Source: Chitinophagales bacterium
GTDB lineage: Bacteria > Bacteroidota > Bacteroidia > Chitinophagales > Chitinophagaceae
Length of the DNA: 7,915 bases
Direction of reading: 5' to 3'
Assembly (NCBI GenBank): GCA_013297585.1
Contig: JAAFHG010000155.1
Span: 1 to 7,915 of the forward strand
The translations under genes and the position numbers were made by a program. Under the pieces are notes generated by a model. That model was not told the DNA's origin. It saw only the letters and a program-made list of their open reading frames with translations, and did not search any database. Below are positions 7,791 through 7,915 of the stretch, in pieces. Each line of letters begins with the position of its first letter. The first letter of the stretch is position 1.

Positions 7791-7822
7791 TTAATTTTTC
7801 TAAAAGAAGGTTTTAGAATTAA
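7791..7822 (-). other. Inverted repeat (RNA hairpin) between susC and susD
   Basis: On the minus strand, TTCTAAAA (7818-7811) and TTTTAGAA (7805-7798) form a perfect 8-bp stem around a 5-base loop CCTTC. The outer TTAA blocks (7819-7822 and 7791-7794) can extend it across a 3-base bulge. It sits between the susC stop and the susD start. There is no following T run, so it is not an intrinsic terminator. It may shape mRNA processing, stability or relative expression of the two genes, but it is A/T-rich and could be chance. Confidence 0.45.
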
Positions 7823-7826
7823 TTGA

Positions 7827-7915
7827 CTATAAGCCAACCTTTACGCCAAATATGAAATTTTGAGTCATTGGATAAGCATATAAATCTTGCTCTGGGCTGT
7901 AAGCTTTATAGTCGG
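7827..7915 (-). CDS. SusC-type TonB-dependent transporter, C-terminal end (5' part beyond window)
   Basis: Only the last 28 codons and a TAG stop are visible. They encode a peptide ending AYPMTQNFIFGVKVGL, which matches the last beta-strand of SusC/RagA barrels (usual pattern: Tyr-Pro, variable residues, an aromatic-rich strand, Gly-Val-x-Val and a hydrophobic last residue). Its place 61 bp upstream of a SusD gene confirms the call. The full protein, normally about 1,000 residues, would be the outer-membrane channel that imports oligosaccharides with energy from TonB. Confidence 0.88.
   Translation of the reverse strand, partial: DYKAYSPEQDLYAYPMTQNFIFGVKVGL

Noticed and set aside
7766..7837. 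An in-frame upstream ATG at 7837 that would extend SusD by 24 residues and overlap the susC stop
   Set aside because: The added leader is rich in Lys/Arg and would precede a complete lipoprotein signal peptide; no SusD protein has such a leader.

Overview
The window is a fragment of a polysaccharide utilization locus (PUL) from a member of the Bacteroidota. All seven genes lie on the minus strand, so transcription runs from high to low coordinates. The evidence for Bacteroidota is the adjacent SusC/SusD pair, lipoproteins whose mature ends begin Cys-Lys-Lys, AT-rich DNA, and starts preceded by A/T-rich stretches instead of clear Shine-Dalgarno sites. The Ser-Cys-Lys-Lys lipoprotein style suggests Sphingobacteriales or Chitinophagales, but the genus cannot be fixed from the sequence alone.

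In order of transcription: the last 28 codons of a SusC-type TonB-dependent transporter (7827-7915); a SusD-like glycan-binding lipoprotein (6170-7765); a strong intrinsic terminator (6122-6159); a secreted BglX-type GH3 beta-glycosidase (3777-6005); a small GlcG/HbpS (DUF336) protein (3276-3725); a YghZ/AKR14-type aldo-keto reductase (2257-3252); a lipoprotein with a clan GH-A-like, agarase-like glycosidase fold (751-2211); and the N-terminal 228 residues of a secreted DUF1349-plus-TolB-like protein, cut by the window edge (1-686).

The layout suggests two expression units. SusC/SusD end at the terminator ten bases after the susD stop. GH3 and the four genes behind it, separated by 23 to about 60 bp with no terminator seen between them, look like a second unit fed by readthrough or by a promoter in the 6006-6121 gap that I could not recognise. 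A working model: the lipid-anchored GH-A enzyme cuts a glycan at the cell surface or in the periplasm, SusC/SusD import the products, and the periplasmic GH3 releases monosaccharides. The two proteins without export signals, the aldo-keto reductase and DUF336 protein, act in the cytoplasm on a carbonyl product or intermediate. The glycan is not identifiable here. GH3 BglX homologues favour a beta-glucoside, and the GH-A protein is of uncertain family.

No RNA genes, CRISPR arrays, insertion sequences or long repeats were seen. No intergenic stretch exceeds about 165 bp. The least conventional parts are the cytosolic DUF336/AKR pair placed between exported glycosidases, the unassigned GH-A lipoprotein, and the RNA hairpins flanking susD.
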